From positions 3,237 through 35,935 of the forward strand of contig DKVC01000076.1 of NCBI GenBank assembly GCA_002490995.1: a stretch of DNA of 32,699 nt, written 5' to 3'. The notes beneath the pieces are model-generated. The model had not been told where the DNA came from. It saw only the letters and a list, made by a program, of their open reading frames with translations, and did no database searches. Every line of letters starts with the position of its first letter. The first letter of the stretch is position 1. Origin of the DNA: Lachnospiraceae bacterium UBA7188. GTDB taxonomy: Bacteria > Bacillota > Clostridia > Lachnospirales > Lachnospiraceae. Shown in pieces: positions 23,677-32,668 of the stretch. Both the position numbers and the translations under genes were made by a program.

Positions 23677-24130
23677 TGTAGACACGGATGTAATCATTCC
23701 GGCAAGGTATTTAAACAGTTCCGACCCTGCGGAGCTGGCAGTGCATTGTATGGAGGATATTGATGCGGATTTCATTAAAAAAGTGAAGAAAGGCGACATC
23801 ATCGTCGCAGAGAAGAATTTCGGCTGCGGCTCTTCCAGAGAGCATGCGCCCATCGCCATCAAGGCTGCCGGTGTCAGCTGTGTCATAGCGGAGACCTTTG
23901 CCAGAATTTTCTACAGAAACGCCATCAATATCGGTCTGCCCATCATCGAATGCCCGGAGGCATCCCGGGGAATCGAAGCCGGAGACGAGGTGGAGGTGGA
24001 TTTCGATTCCGGCGTCATCACCAATGTGACGAAAGGAACCAGCTTCCAGGGACAGGCGTTTCCGGAGTTTATGCAGAAGATTATCGCTTCGGAAGGGCTG
24101 ATTAATTATATTAACAGGAAGCAGGGGTAG
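23639..24130 (+). CDS. leuD: 3-isopropylmalate dehydratase small subunit
   Basis: A 163-residue swivel-domain subunit that partners LeuC. Family features: GTVFKYGNNVDTDVIIPARYL at the start, the substrate loop NFGCGSSREHAPIAIK and ETFARIFYRNAINIGLP. ATG 23639 gives the standard length for this class; upstream in-frame ATGs at 23537 and 23627 add unrelated residues. It lies 125 bases after leuC, in the same direction. The gap holds the small ORF at 23590-23676. Confidence 0.93.
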   Translation: MNAKGTVFKYGNNVDTDVIIPARYLNSSDPAELAVHCMEDIDADFIKKVKKGDIIVAEKNFGCGSSREHAPIAIKAAGVSCVIAETFARIFYRNAINIGLPIIECPEASRGIEAGDEVEVDFDSGVITNVTKGTSFQGQAFPEFMQKIIASEGLINYINRKQG

Positions 24131-24350
24131 CTTCCTGTAATGGAATGCGGCGCAAAGAGCTGCAATAAAAGATTTGAGTTGACATGAACAGTGGGAAATA
24201 AGGGCTTCGCAGAATACAGTGTGTAGGGCTGCGGGGCTTTTTCCTGCTTTGCAGAAGAAGCTGCAGAGGGGAATTCGGTGAACAGGAGAAGCCAATGATT
24301 GGGGGAGAAGTGTCCGGTGAATGGAATCGGGAAAGGAATTGAGAGAAATT

Positions 24351-25721
24351 ATGGAAAAGGAACAGTCAAAAAAATATGAGATAGACATGTGCAACGGCCC
24401 GCTTTTAGGCAAAATCATGATATTCTATATCCCTTTGATGCTGTCGGGAATCCTGCAGCTTCTTTTTAACGCGGCGGATATCGTGGTAGTGGGGCGCTTT
24501 GCCGGAAATGAGGCTCTGGCGGCGGTGGGTTCCACCAGTTCCCTGACCAATCTGATCGTGAACCTCTTTATCGGGCTTTCGGTGGGAGCCAATGTGCTTG
24601 TGGCCAGGTTTTACGGAGCGAAGCAGGACTCAGAGCTGAAGGAGACGGTCCAGACAGCCGTGGGCACTGCCGTAGCCGGGGGAATCATCCTGATTTTTCT
24701 GGGATTTTTTCTCTCAAAGCCGGCGCTTGGCTGGATGGGGACACCGGAGGATGTAATCAATCATTCCGTACTGTATATGCGAATCTACTTTGCCGGCATG
24801 CCGTTTATGATGGTCTATAATTTCGGCAGCGCCGTCCTGCGGGCCGTGGGCGATACCAAGAGGCCGCTTTATTATCTGTTGATAGCCGGGGTTGTAAACG
24901 TGGTGCTGAATCTTGTTTTTGTGATAGCCTTTTCCATGGGTGTGGCGGGGGTTGCCACGGCGACAGTGGTTTCACAGGCGATATCCGCGGCTTTGGTGGT
25001 GCGGTGTCTGATCAGTACGGACAGCGCCTACCGTCTGGAACTGCAGGGGCTTAAAATTGTGCCGGATAAACTGCTTAAGATGGTTCAGATCGGCGTGCCG
25101 GCGGGAATGCAGGGTGCCCTTTTTTCTATCTCCAATGTACTGATCCAGTCCTCGGTAAACAGCTTCGGCTCCATCGCCATGGCAGGAAACACGGCTGCCA
25201 GCAATATAGAGGGCTTTGTATACACGGCCATGAATGCCTTCCATCAGGCTGCCATCAGCTTCAGCGGACAGAATTACGGCGCCCGGAAATATAAGAGAAT
25301 CCGGAAAGTTCTGTTGATATGTGAAGTGATGGTGGTTGTCGTGGGCGCATTGATGGGGAATGTGGCATATCTGTTCGGCGGGACTTTGCTGAAGCTGTAT
25401 ACCGTAGACCCGGCAGTAATCGAATACGGTATCCTGCGTATGCGTATTATCTGTACACCGTACTTTTTATGTGGTATGATGGATGTGGCCGTGGGTGCCC
25501 TGCGGGGTATGGGCTATGCCATTATGCCCATGCTGGTGTCCCTGACGGGGGCCTGCCTGCTGCGCGTGGTGTGGATTTATACCATTTTCCAGAGCTATCA
25601 CACGCTGGAATGCCTTTATTTTTCCTATCCCATCAGCTGGGGGCTGACCTTCGCAGTGCATCTGGTATGCTTTGTGATCGTATTCCGCAGGCTGCTGAGG
25701 AAGGACCCGGGGATTGAGTGA
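24351..25721 (+). CDS. MATE-family efflux transporter
   Basis: A 456-residue membrane protein with about 12 hydrophobic segments. MATE features are PLLGKIMIFYIPLMLSGILQ at the N-terminus, NAADIVVVGRFAGNEALAAV, the motif FGSAVLRAVGDTKRPL and, in the second half, GNTAASNIEGFVY. Such proteins export drugs or metabolites using a Na+ or H+ gradient; the substrate here is unknown. The start is uncertain: ATG 24351 (MEKEQSKKYEIDMCNGP) gives a typical length, whereas 24321 has GGGGGAG farther upstream. The 220-base gap before it contains a TTGACA (near 24180) without a good -10, and nothing else I recognise. Confidence 0.92.
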   Translation: MEKEQSKKYEIDMCNGPLLGKIMIFYIPLMLSGILQLLFNAADIVVVGRFAGNEALAAVGSTSSLTNLIVNLFIGLSVGANVLVARFYGAKQDSELKETVQTAVGTAVAGGIILIFLGFFLSKPALGWMGTPEDVINHSVLYMRIYFAGMPFMMVYNFGSAVLRAVGDTKRPLYYLLIAGVVNVVLNLVFVIAFSMGVAGVATATVVSQAISAALVVRCLISTDSAYRLELQGLKIVPDKLLKMVQIGVPAGMQGALFSISNVLIQSSVNSFGSIAMAGNTAASNIEGFVYTAMNAFHQAAISFSGQNYGARKYKRIRKVLLICEVMVVVVGALMGNVAYLFGGTLLKLYTVDPAVIEYGILRMRIICTPYFLCGMMDVAVGALRGMGYAIMPMLVSLTGACLLRVVWIYTIFQSYHTLECLYFSYPISWGLTFAVHLVCFVIVFRRLLRKDPGIE

Positions 25722-25768
25722 GCCGCAAGGTTTTCAAAAGAAGTTATAACAGTTATTTTCCGGCATTC

Positions 25769-25844
25769 CCCCACGAGAATGAAGATATCTCTGGTTTAAG
25801 AGCCAGGATGATCCATCTCGGGTATTATTGGAGATTGCGTGGGG
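25769..25844 (+). promoter_or_regulatory. Possible three-way-junction RNA upstream of ruvA
   Basis: An outer stem CCCCACG (25769-25775)/CGTGGGG (25838-25844) encloses two hairpins, CTGG/CCAG (25791-25806) and ATCTC/GAGAT (25815-25835). The arrangement looks like a junction RNA, but the stems are short and I match it to no known riboswitch. The rest of the 228-base gap is A+T-rich and holds no gene. Confidence 0.3.
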
Positions 25845-25949
25845 AGTTGCTGTGATCGGATGATACTGCGGCTAAAAATGATGTGAAAAGCAGTAACGTT
25901 AAAATGAAAATTATAAAACGATTGGTTAAAAAGGATATAAGGGTGTCAT

Positions 25950-26561
25950 ATGATAGCATATGTAAGGGGAATCGTAGAGGATATTGCGGAAGATAACGCT
26001 GTTATTGATGTAGGCGGTATCGGTTATAATGTAAAAATCTCCGCGGACACGGCCGCCAGGCTTCCCGGCATCGGAGAGAAGGTTAAGCTGTATACCTATA
26101 CCAACGTACGGGAGGATGCCATACAGCTATTCGGATTCCTGTCTAAAAATGATCTGGACATATTCAAACGGTGTATCACGGTAAACGGCATCGGGCCGAA
26201 GGGCGCACAGGCCATCCTCTCCGTTCTGGATGCGGATTCCCTGCGGTTTGCCATCATGTCCGGGGATGTAAAAGCCATAACCAGGGCCCCCGGCATCGGC
26301 GCCAGGACGGCGGAGCGGCTGATTCTGGAGCTGAAGGACAAGATTAAGGTGGACGACACCGCAATCGGGAAAGAGATTGTGACTGCCGGTGCCGAAAATG
26401 CCATGTTGGGGGACAGTCCCCAGAAACGGGAGGCGGTGGAAGCTCTCGTTTCCCTGGGGTATGGAAACGCGGAGGCCGTAAAGGCGGTCAATGCCATCGA
26501 AGGCATCGAATCCATGGATTCCGGTGCGGTCCTGAAGGCGGCGCTGAAGAAGATGTTCTGA
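25950..26561 (+). CDS. ruvA: Holliday junction helicase subunit RuvA
   Basis: A 203-residue DNA-binding subunit of the RuvABC branch-migration complex. The N-terminal OB fold begins MIAYVRGIVEDI and has YTYTNVREDAIQLFGF. Two helix-hairpin-helix motifs follow (VNGIGPKGAQAIL and APGIGARTAERLILELKDK). The C-terminal domain (AVEALVSLGYGNAEAVKAV) contacts RuvB. ATG 25950 follows AAGGATATAAGGGTG. It lies 102 bases upstream of ruvB, the usual order. A hairpin CCTTTT/AAAAGG with a TCGG loop lies in that gap. Confidence 0.97.
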   Translation: MIAYVRGIVEDIAEDNAVIDVGGIGYNVKISADTAARLPGIGEKVKLYTYTNVREDAIQLFGFLSKNDLDIFKRCITVNGIGPKGAQAILSVLDADSLRFAIMSGDVKAITRAPGIGARTAERLILELKDKIKVDDTAIGKEIVTAGAENAMLGDSPQKREAVEALVSLGYGNAEAVKAVNAIEGIESMDSGAVLKAALKKMF

Positions 26562-26663
26562 TTTCCCGTATTTAGAAACTTCCTTTTCGGAATTGTGCAT
26601 CTATGGAAAACGTGCCTGACCTTTTTCGGAAAAGGGAAAATAAAACAGACAAGGTGTAAAAAT

Positions 26664-27668
26664 ATGCCCAAGCGAATGATTGAGACAAACATTACCGAAG
26701 AGGATATGAAGATAGAGGGTTCTCTTCGCCCGCAAAAGCTGGATGACTATATCGGTCAATCCAAGGTAAAGGAAAATCTGAAGATTTACATAGAAGCGGC
26801 GAAGCTCCGGGGAGATGCACTGGACCATGTGCTCTTCTACGGGCCGCCCGGTCTGGGGAAAACCACGCTGGCAGGCATCATCGCCAATGAGATGGGCACC
26901 CATTTAAAGGTGACCAGCGGTCCCGCCATCGAGAAGCCGGGAGAAATGGCTGCAATCCTCAACAACCTGGAGGAAGGCGACCTGCTTTTCGTGGATGAGA
27001 TACACCGCCTGAACCGGCAGGTGGAAGAAGTGCTGTATCCTGCCATGGAGGACTATTGTATCGACATTATGATCGGGAAAGGCTCCACGGCCCGCTCCGT
27101 GCGCCTGGAGCTTCCCAGGTTTACCCTGGTGGGCGCTACTACCAGGGCGGGCCTTCTGACAGCGCCGCTGCGGGACAGGTTCGGCATGATTTATCATATG
27201 GAATTCTATACGGTGGAGGAACTGCAGGTGATCATTCTTCATTCGGCAGGAATCCTGGGAGTGGAGATTGAGCCGGGAGGTGCGCTTGAGATGGCGCGCA
27301 GAAGCCGGGGGACGCCCAGGCTTGCCAACCGCATCTTAAAGCGGGTGCGCGACTTTGCCCAGGTGAAGTACGAGGGAATCATTACGGAGGAAGTGGCTCA
27401 TACTGCGCTGGATCTGATGGATGTGGACAGGCTGGGACTGGACCATATTGACAGAAACATGCTGCAGGTTATGATAGAGAAATTCGACGGCGGGCCTGTG
27501 GGACTGGATACTCTTGCCGCCGCCATTGGAGAGGATGCCGGAACCATCGAGGATGTCTATGAGCCGTATCTGATTAAAAACGGTTTCCTGAACCGGACAC
27601 CCAGGGGCAGAGTGGCCACGGAGCTGGCATATCGGCATCTGGACTGCGGTATTTATAAAAAACAATAG
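26664..27668 (+). CDS. ruvB: Holliday junction helicase ATPase RuvB
   Basis: A 334-residue AAA+ motor that drives Holliday junction migration with RuvA. LRPQKLDDYIGQ is the family N-terminal signature. Walker A is GPPGLGKT (60-67), Walker B is LLFVDEIHRL, sensor 1 is in LVGATTRAG and the arginine finger region is LRDRFGM. A C-terminal winged helix ends in TPRGRVATELAYRHL. ATG 26664 (MPKRMIETNI) gives the standard length and is preceded by AAGGTG; the frame is open farther upstream but those residues are not family-like. Confidence 0.97.
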   Translation: MPKRMIETNITEEDMKIEGSLRPQKLDDYIGQSKVKENLKIYIEAAKLRGDALDHVLFYGPPGLGKTTLAGIIANEMGTHLKVTSGPAIEKPGEMAAILNNLEEGDLLFVDEIHRLNRQVEEVLYPAMEDYCIDIMIGKGSTARSVRLELPRFTLVGATTRAGLLTAPLRDRFGMIYHMEFYTVEELQVIILHSAGILGVEIEPGGALEMARRSRGTPRLANRILKRVRDFAQVKYEGIITEEVAHTALDLMDVDRLGLDHIDRNMLQVMIEKFDGGPVGLDTLAAAIGEDAGTIEDVYEPYLIKNGFLNRTPRGRVATELAYRHLDCGIYKKQ

Positions 27669-27702
27669 AAAAGCCGGAAAAGGCAAATCCAGTCTAATCC
27701 TG

Positions 27703-27731
27703 TTGACACAGGGCAAAAAGTACCTTAAAAT
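27703..27731 (+). promoter_or_regulatory. iorAB promoter
   Basis: Perfect -35 TTGACA (27703-27708), 17 bases, and TAAAAT (27726-27731). The leader to the GTG start is about 90 bases and A+T-rich, with no recognised riboswitch. Confidence 0.65.
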
Positions 27732-27827
27732 GTTAGAAGAATATTGAAAAATACTTTATACACTGGAAAATGTTTTTGGGCGTGAGTATAAATTGTCACA
27801 TACTATAACATAATCAGGAGGAAAAAC

Positions 27828-29573
27828 GTGTCAGAGAAAAAGATACTGCTTGGCAACGAAGCCATAGCGAGAGGTGCCTATGAGGCGGGCGTGAAAGTGT
27901 CGGCGGCCTATCCCGGCACACCCAGTACGGAAATCAGTGAAGCAATCGCAAAGTACGACGAGGTTTATGCGGAATGGTCCCCCAATGAAAAAGTGGCTGC
28001 GGAGGTGGCAATCGGCGCTTCCATTGCGGGAACCCGCTCCATGTGCAGCATGAAGCATGTGGGAGTAAACGTGGCGTCGGATCCGCTTTTTACGGCAGCT
28101 TATACAGGTGTGGGCGGCGGTATGGTAATAGTGGCGGCAGATGACCCCGGCATGTACAGCTCCCAGAACGAGCAGGACAGTCGGATGGTAGCCAGAGCCG
28201 CCATGATTCCGGTGCTGGAACCGTCAGACAGCGCCGAGGCGAAAGAATTCACGAAACTTGCCTTTGAACTGAGCGAACATTACGATACCCCCATGATGGT
28301 GCGCTCCACTACCAGGCTTTCCCATTCCCAGGGAATTGTGGAGCTGGAAGAGCGGAAAGAGCGGGAAGCGCTTCCTTATGAACGAAATATCGCCAAATAC
28401 GTCATGATGCCGGGAAATGCCATCAAACGCCATGTGTTCGTGGAAGAGAGGCTGAAAAGAATGGCGGAGGATGCCTGCTCCATGTCTGTAAACAGGGCAG
28501 AGTACCGGGATTTGTCCGTCGGATTTATTACAAGCGGAATTCCGTATCAATATGTACGGGAGGCAATGCCGGAGGCCAGTGTGCTGAAGCTTGGGCTGGT
28601 ACATCCCCTTCCCAGGAAACTGATTGAGGAATTTGCGGCAAAAGTGGATAAGCTGTACATATTTGAGGAACTGGAACCGGTAATCGAAGAACAGGTGAAA
28701 TCCTGGGGCATTCTGAAGGCTGTGGGCAAGGAGATCTTCACCGTCCAGGGAGAGTACAGCGCCAACATGCTCAGAGAGCGTGTGCTTGGCCGGGAATGCA
28801 AGACGGAAGCCCCTGCCCAGGTACCTGCCAGGCCGCCTATTTTATGCCCGGGCTGTCCTCACCGCAGCGTATATTCGGTGCTGAACCGTTTGAAAATCCA
28901 TGCAGCGGGTGATATCGGCTGTTATACCCTCGGGGCGGTGGCGCCTTTAGGGGTGGTGGATTCCACTATCTGTATGGGTTCCAGCATCAGCACCCTTCAC
29001 GGAATGGAGAAGGCACGGGGAAAGGAATATATCCGGAACTGGGTAGCGGTGATCGGAGATTCCACGTTTATGCATACGGGAATTAACTCCCTGATGAATA
29101 TGGTTTACAACCAGTCCTGCGGGACGGTGGTGATCCTGGACAATTCCACCACAGGCATGACGGGGCATCAGGATCACGCGGCTACGGGCAAGACCCTGAA
29201 GGGAGAAGTGGTTCCTGCCATCAATATCGCTCAGCTGTGCCGCTCCCTTGGCATCGAACATGTATACGAGATCAGCGCTTTTGACCTGGACGGACTCACG
29301 GAAGCCTTCCGCCGGGAGACACAGCGGGATGCGGTGTCGGTTATCATCACCAAGGCACCCTGCGTACTGCTTAAGGGGGTTACTTTCCCTAATAAATGTG
29401 TACCGGTTCCCGAAAAGTGCAGAAAATGCGGCGCCTGCCTGCGTCCGGGCTGCCCTGCCCTGACCAGAAATGCAGACGGGACGATATCGATTGACGAGAC
29501 CATGTGCAATGGCTGCGGACTGTGTGAAAAGCTTTGCAAATTCGATGCCATAGAGACGAAGCGGAAGGCGTGA
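27828..29573 (+). CDS. iorA: Indolepyruvate:ferredoxin oxidoreductase alpha subunit
   Basis: A 581-residue subunit that, with IorB, oxidatively decarboxylates aryl pyruvates such as indolepyruvate to aryl-acetyl-CoA and reduces ferredoxin. It carries the pyrimidine-binding domain (SAAYPGTPSTEISEAI), the thiamine-diphosphate domain (CPGCPHRS, GDIGCYTLG, GDSTFMHTGINSLMN, DNSTTGMTGHQDH) and a C-terminal 2[4Fe-4S] ferredoxin domain. Cluster cysteines are 531, 534, 537, 542 and 560, 563, 566, 570. The start is GTG 27828, six bases after AGGAGG. Length and domain order are normal. In anaerobes this enzyme serves aromatic amino acid breakdown or, in reverse, synthesis. Confidence 0.95.
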   Translation: MSEKKILLGNEAIARGAYEAGVKVSAAYPGTPSTEISEAIAKYDEVYAEWSPNEKVAAEVAIGASIAGTRSMCSMKHVGVNVASDPLFTAAYTGVGGGMVIVAADDPGMYSSQNEQDSRMVARAAMIPVLEPSDSAEAKEFTKLAFELSEHYDTPMMVRSTTRLSHSQGIVELEERKEREALPYERNIAKYVMMPGNAIKRHVFVEERLKRMAEDACSMSVNRAEYRDLSVGFITSGIPYQYVREAMPEASVLKLGLVHPLPRKLIEEFAAKVDKLYIFEELEPVIEEQVKSWGILKAVGKEIFTVQGEYSANMLRERVLGRECKTEAPAQVPARPPILCPGCPHRSVYSVLNRLKIHAAGDIGCYTLGAVAPLGVVDSTICMGSSISTLHGMEKARGKEYIRNWVAVIGDSTFMHTGINSLMNMVYNQSCGTVVILDNSTTGMTGHQDHAATGKTLKGEVVPAINIAQLCRSLGIEHVYEISAFDLDGLTEAFRRETQRDAVSVIITKAPCVLLKGVTFPNKCVPVPEKCRKCGACLRPGCPALTRNADGTISIDETMCNGCGLCEKLCKFDAIETKRKA

Positions 29574-29603
29574 TGTGCCGAAGGGACTTTATCCTTTAGA
29601 GCT

Positions 29604-29616
29604 GTCGCGCAGCGAC
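29604..29616 (+). promoter_or_regulatory. Small hairpin between iorA and iorB
   Basis: GTCGC-GCA-GCGAC forms a tight hairpin just ahead of the iorB ribosome site TAGGAGG. It could affect relative expression of the two subunits. No T-run follows. Confidence 0.35.
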
Positions 29617-29637
29617 TAGATTAGGAGGATTATACGC

Positions 29638-30225
29638 ATGAGCGTGAAAAATATAATGATTGTAGGCGTAGGAGGGCAAGGGACGCTGCTGACCAGCCGG
29701 ATACTGGGAAACCTGGCAATCCACGGAGGATATGATGTAAAGCTGTCCGAGGTACATGGCATGGCCCAGCGGGGCGGCAGCGTGGTAACCTTTGTGCGGT
29801 ATGGGGAACAGGTGGCGGAACCAATCGTGGAGGAAGGCTGTGCCGACGTGCTGATTGCCTTTGAACGGTTGGAGGCATTGCGGTACCTGCATTTCCTGAA
29901 AAAGGATGGCGTGGCCATTGTCAATGACTGGCGCATCGACCCTATCACGGTGGTGACGGGAGCCGCGGAGTATCCGGAAAATGTGCTGGATACCCTGCGT
30001 GCGGAAAGGAAAACCGTTGTGGTGGAAGCAACTGAGACGGCGCTGGAAATGGGTGCGCCCAAAACTTTTAATGTGGTGGTCCTGGGCGCCGCCGCCAGGT
30101 ATGTGGGATTTGAGAAGGAAGCGTGGATCAGGGTGCTGGAGACAACCGTTCCGCCTAAGACCGTGGAGGTGAACCGCAGGGCCTTTGAAGTCGGATACCG
30201 GCTGGAAACGGAAGTGCAGGGATGA
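29638..30225 (+). CDS. iorB: Indolepyruvate:ferredoxin oxidoreductase beta subunit
   Basis: A 195-residue gamma-domain subunit of the 2-oxoacid:ferredoxin oxidoreductase family, the partner of IorA. The N-terminal nucleotide-binding pattern VGVGGQGTLLTSRILG and the motif EVHGMAQRGGSVVTFVRYG are characteristic. It begins at ATG 29638 after TAGGAGG, 64 bases beyond iorA, and ends before the terminator at 30282-30324. It lacks iron-sulphur cysteines, as expected for this subunit. Confidence 0.95.
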   Translation: MSVKNIMIVGVGGQGTLLTSRILGNLAIHGGYDVKLSEVHGMAQRGGSVVTFVRYGEQVAEPIVEEGCADVLIAFERLEALRYLHFLKKDGVAIVNDWRIDPITVVTGAAEYPENVLDTLRAERKTVVVEATETALEMGAPKTFNVVVLGAAARYVGFEKEAWIRVLETTVPPKTVEVNRRAFEVGYRLETEVQG

Positions 30226-30252
30226 CCTCAGGTGAATTTTACCAAAAGAAAT

Positions 30253-30281
30253 TTTACAATATCCATATTATGTGGTAAAAT
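30253..30281 (+). promoter_or_regulatory. Promoter-like site upstream of mutL
   Basis: TTTACA (30253-30258), 17 bases, TAAAAT (30276-30281). The -10 box forms the right arm of an 8-base inverted repeat ATTTTACC (30236-30243)/GGTAAAAT (30274-30281) and directly abuts the terminator stem. Confidence 0.45.
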
Positions 30282-30324
30282 AAGGACGAGCCTACCAGTT
30301 ATGGTATGGCGTCGTCCTTTTTAT
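30282..30324 (+). terminator. Strong intrinsic terminator after iorB
   Basis: AAGGACGA pairs with TCGTCCTT, with an inner TACCA-GTTA-TGGTA stem, and a T-run (30318-30322) follows. It is a textbook rho-independent terminator for iorAB. It also lies between a promoter-like site and mutL, so it could attenuate mutL. Confidence 0.85.
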
Positions 30325-30430
30325 TGCAAAGGGGTTGGTATCTTCCGGACTGATGCAGAGAGATTCCTGGACAGAGGATGCCGGACGATTTCCATATAAC
30401 AGGAAATATTTCAGAAAAGAGAAGAAGTGC

Positions 30431-32668
30431 ATGGCTGATATACATATCCTGAATTCAGAAACAATAGACAAAATAGCCGCGGGCGAAGTCGTGGAACGTC
30501 CGGGAAGCGTGGTAAAAGAGCTGGTGGAAAATGCCATAGATGCCGGTGCCACTGCAGTCACCGTGGAGGCAAAGGATGGAGGAATTGAGTTCATCCGTGT
30601 GACGGACAATGGCTGCGGTATGGGGGGAGACCAGCTGCGCACGGCTTTTCTGCGGCATGCCACCAGTAAAATTGAAAATGCCGACGACCTGATGCGGGTT
30701 TCCAGTCTGGGCTTTCGGGGTGAAGCGCTTTCCAGCATTGCCGCCGTATCCAAAGTGGAGGTTATCACCAAGACGCCGGGCAGCATCACAGGCAGCCGCA
30801 TCCTTTTGGAGGGTGCAAAGGAAATCAGCTTCGGAGAAGTGGGCGCGCCTGACGGCACCACTTTCGTGATGCGGAATCTTTTCTACAATACCCCCGTGCG
30901 GCGGAAATTTTTAAAGCAGCCTGCCACGGAAGGCGGTTATATAGCGGATCTGATGGAGCATCTTGCATTGTCCAGGCCTGATATTTCCATAAAACTGGTA
31001 CTGGGCAGCCAGATGAAATTCCATACCTCCGGCAATGGGGATCTCAGAGAAGTGATTTACCGTATATACGGAAGAGATGTAGCAAATGCCCTTGTCCCAA
31101 TCAGCACGGATCGGGAGGGCATCCGGGTGGAAGGGTATCTGGGCAAACCCGTCCAGGTGCGTTCCAACCGGAATTTTGAGATTTACTTTATCAACGGAAG
31201 ATTTATCCGAAGCAATGTAATCGCCAGATCCATAGAAGAGGGGTACAAGGAATACCTGATGCAGCATAAATTTCCTCTTTGCGTGCTGCATATTGCCATG
31301 GACCCCGGCAGGGTGGATGTAAATGTCCACCCTACAAAGATGGACGTACGATTCAGTGACACCATAGCTTTCAGCGGATTCCTGACAGAGGCTGTGCGCC
31401 AGACGTTACGGCAGCAGGAAATGATCCCGGAAGCCTCTCTCTCTTCTGACAGAGAACTGCGGGAAAGGCGGATTGCGGAACGAAAAGAGCAGGAAAAGAA
31501 ATCCGTGCCGGAGCCATTTGAACAAAAGCGCAGCAGCACATACCGTGTGATGGAGGAAGCAAAGTATGCTGCAAGCCATCTAGAACGGCATGATTTTACA
31601 CACAATCCGGTATGGAACCGTGTAAAAGGTAACGGTGTCCCCAAGCAGGATAATCTTATGTCCCAGGAAACTTCCGTGCCCCGGAAAAGGGAGGAAGAAT
31701 TCTTTTTCGAAGAGACGTCGGAAATACTTGAAGAAGCATCGGAAAAACCGGGAGTGGTATTCCAGGAACCGGATAAAACATCGGAAGAACCGGGAGTGGT
31801 ATCCCAGGAACCGGATAAAACATCGGAAGAAACGGGAGTGGTATTCCAAGAACCGGAGACGATATCCCAGGAACCGGAAAAGACATCGGAAGAACAGAGG
31901 ACAGTATCCCCGGAACCGGAAAAGACATCGGAAGAACCGAAAGCAGCATCCGAAACAATGCAGGCGGATTTGTATGACAGCATACAGCCGGTGCAAACGC
32001 AACCGGATGCGAAAGCCGGGTGCTGTCAGGATACAGAAGGAAAGCAGCTGAACCTGTTCGAAGAGAAAATTCTGACCATGGACAACCGCAGCCGGTACCG
32101 TATCATCGGGCAGGTCTTTGAAACCTACTGGCTGATTGAGTTTGAGGACAGGCTCCTTATGATTGACCAGCATGCCGCCCATGAAAAGGTCAACTACGAG
32201 AGACTGATAAAGCAGTACCGCGAGAAAAATGTCCTTTCCCAGGGACTGATGCCTCCGGTCATTGTCACTCTTTCCGGTCAGGAGGAAGCCGTACTGAAGG
32301 AGCATCTGGATACCTTTGCAGCGCTGGGGTTCGAGGTGGAGGCTTTCGGCGGAAGCGAATATGCCCTTCGAAGTGTGCCTGTGGATTTGTATGGCTGCAA
32401 TGAACGGGAAATGTTCCTGGAGGTACTGGACAGCCTTTTGGACGGGACGAATTTCGGAAACCTGCGTGTCATTGAGGAAAAAATTGCCTCCATGTCCTGC
32501 AAAGCCGCCGTAAAGGGGAATCATAAACTGAGTGTTGCAGAGGCGGAAGCATTGATTGACGAACTGCTCACACTGGAGAATCCATACAACTGCCCTCACG
32601 GCAGGCCTACAATCGTTACCATGACAAAGACGGAAATGGAGCGGAAGTTCAAGCGGATTGTCAGCTGA
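30431..32668 (+). CDS. mutL: DNA mismatch repair protein MutL (endonuclease type)
   Basis: A 745-residue mismatch-repair ATPase. The GHKL domain has catalytic Glu30 and Asn34 (KELVENAIDAGA), TDNGCGM and GFRGEALSSI. The C-terminal domain carries the nicking motif DQHAAHEKVNYE (579-590) with the expected DQHA-x2-E-x4-E spacing, and metal-binding ACKAAVKGNHK and CPHGRPT (Cys721, His723). It is therefore of the endonuclease type found in bacteria without MutH. A long acidic linker contains five units of a 14-residue repeat. ATG 30431 (MADIHILNSETIDKIAAGEV) is the family start; the frame is open upstream to 30335 but those residues are unrelated. No mutS is in the window. Confidence 0.97.
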   Translation: MADIHILNSETIDKIAAGEVVERPGSVVKELVENAIDAGATAVTVEAKDGGIEFIRVTDNGCGMGGDQLRTAFLRHATSKIENADDLMRVSSLGFRGEALSSIAAVSKVEVITKTPGSITGSRILLEGAKEISFGEVGAPDGTTFVMRNLFYNTPVRRKFLKQPATEGGYIADLMEHLALSRPDISIKLVLGSQMKFHTSGNGDLREVIYRIYGRDVANALVPISTDREGIRVEGYLGKPVQVRSNRNFEIYFINGRFIRSNVIARSIEEGYKEYLMQHKFPLCVLHIAMDPGRVDVNVHPTKMDVRFSDTIAFSGFLTEAVRQTLRQQEMIPEASLSSDRELRERRIAERKEQEKKSVPEPFEQKRSSTYRVMEEAKYAASHLERHDFTHNPVWNRVKGNGVPKQDNLMSQETSVPRKREEEFFFEETSEILEEASEKPGVVFQEPDKTSEEPGVVSQEPDKTSEETGVVFQEPETISQEPEKTSEEQRTVSPEPEKTSEEPKAASETMQADLYDSIQPVQTQPDAKAGCCQDTEGKQLNLFEEKILTMDNRSRYRIIGQVFETYWLIEFEDRLLMIDQHAAHEKVNYERLIKQYREKNVLSQGLMPPVIVTLSGQEEAVLKEHLDTFAALGFEVEAFGGSEYALRSVPVDLYGCNEREMFLEVLDSLLDGTNFGNLRVIEEKIASMSCKAAVKGNHKLSVAEAEALIDELLTLENPYNCPHGRPTIVTMTKTEMERKFKRIVS
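31766..31954 (+). repeat. 42-bp in-frame tandem repeat in the mutL linker
   Basis: Four full 14-residue units (consensus EP-D/E-KTSEEPGVV-S/F-Q) at 31766, 31808, 31871 and 31913, with a half unit (EPETISQ) at 31850-31870 and a partial one before 31766. The DNA period is 42 bases. It lies in the non-conserved linker between the ATPase and endonuclease domains. Confidence 0.9.

Noticed and set aside
24179..24184. TTGACA before the MATE gene as a promoter
   Set aside because: No acceptable -10 box lies 16-19 bases downstream.
31766..31954. CRISPR-like array
   Set aside because: The units are contiguous, in frame and encode a linker repeat; there are no unique spacers.
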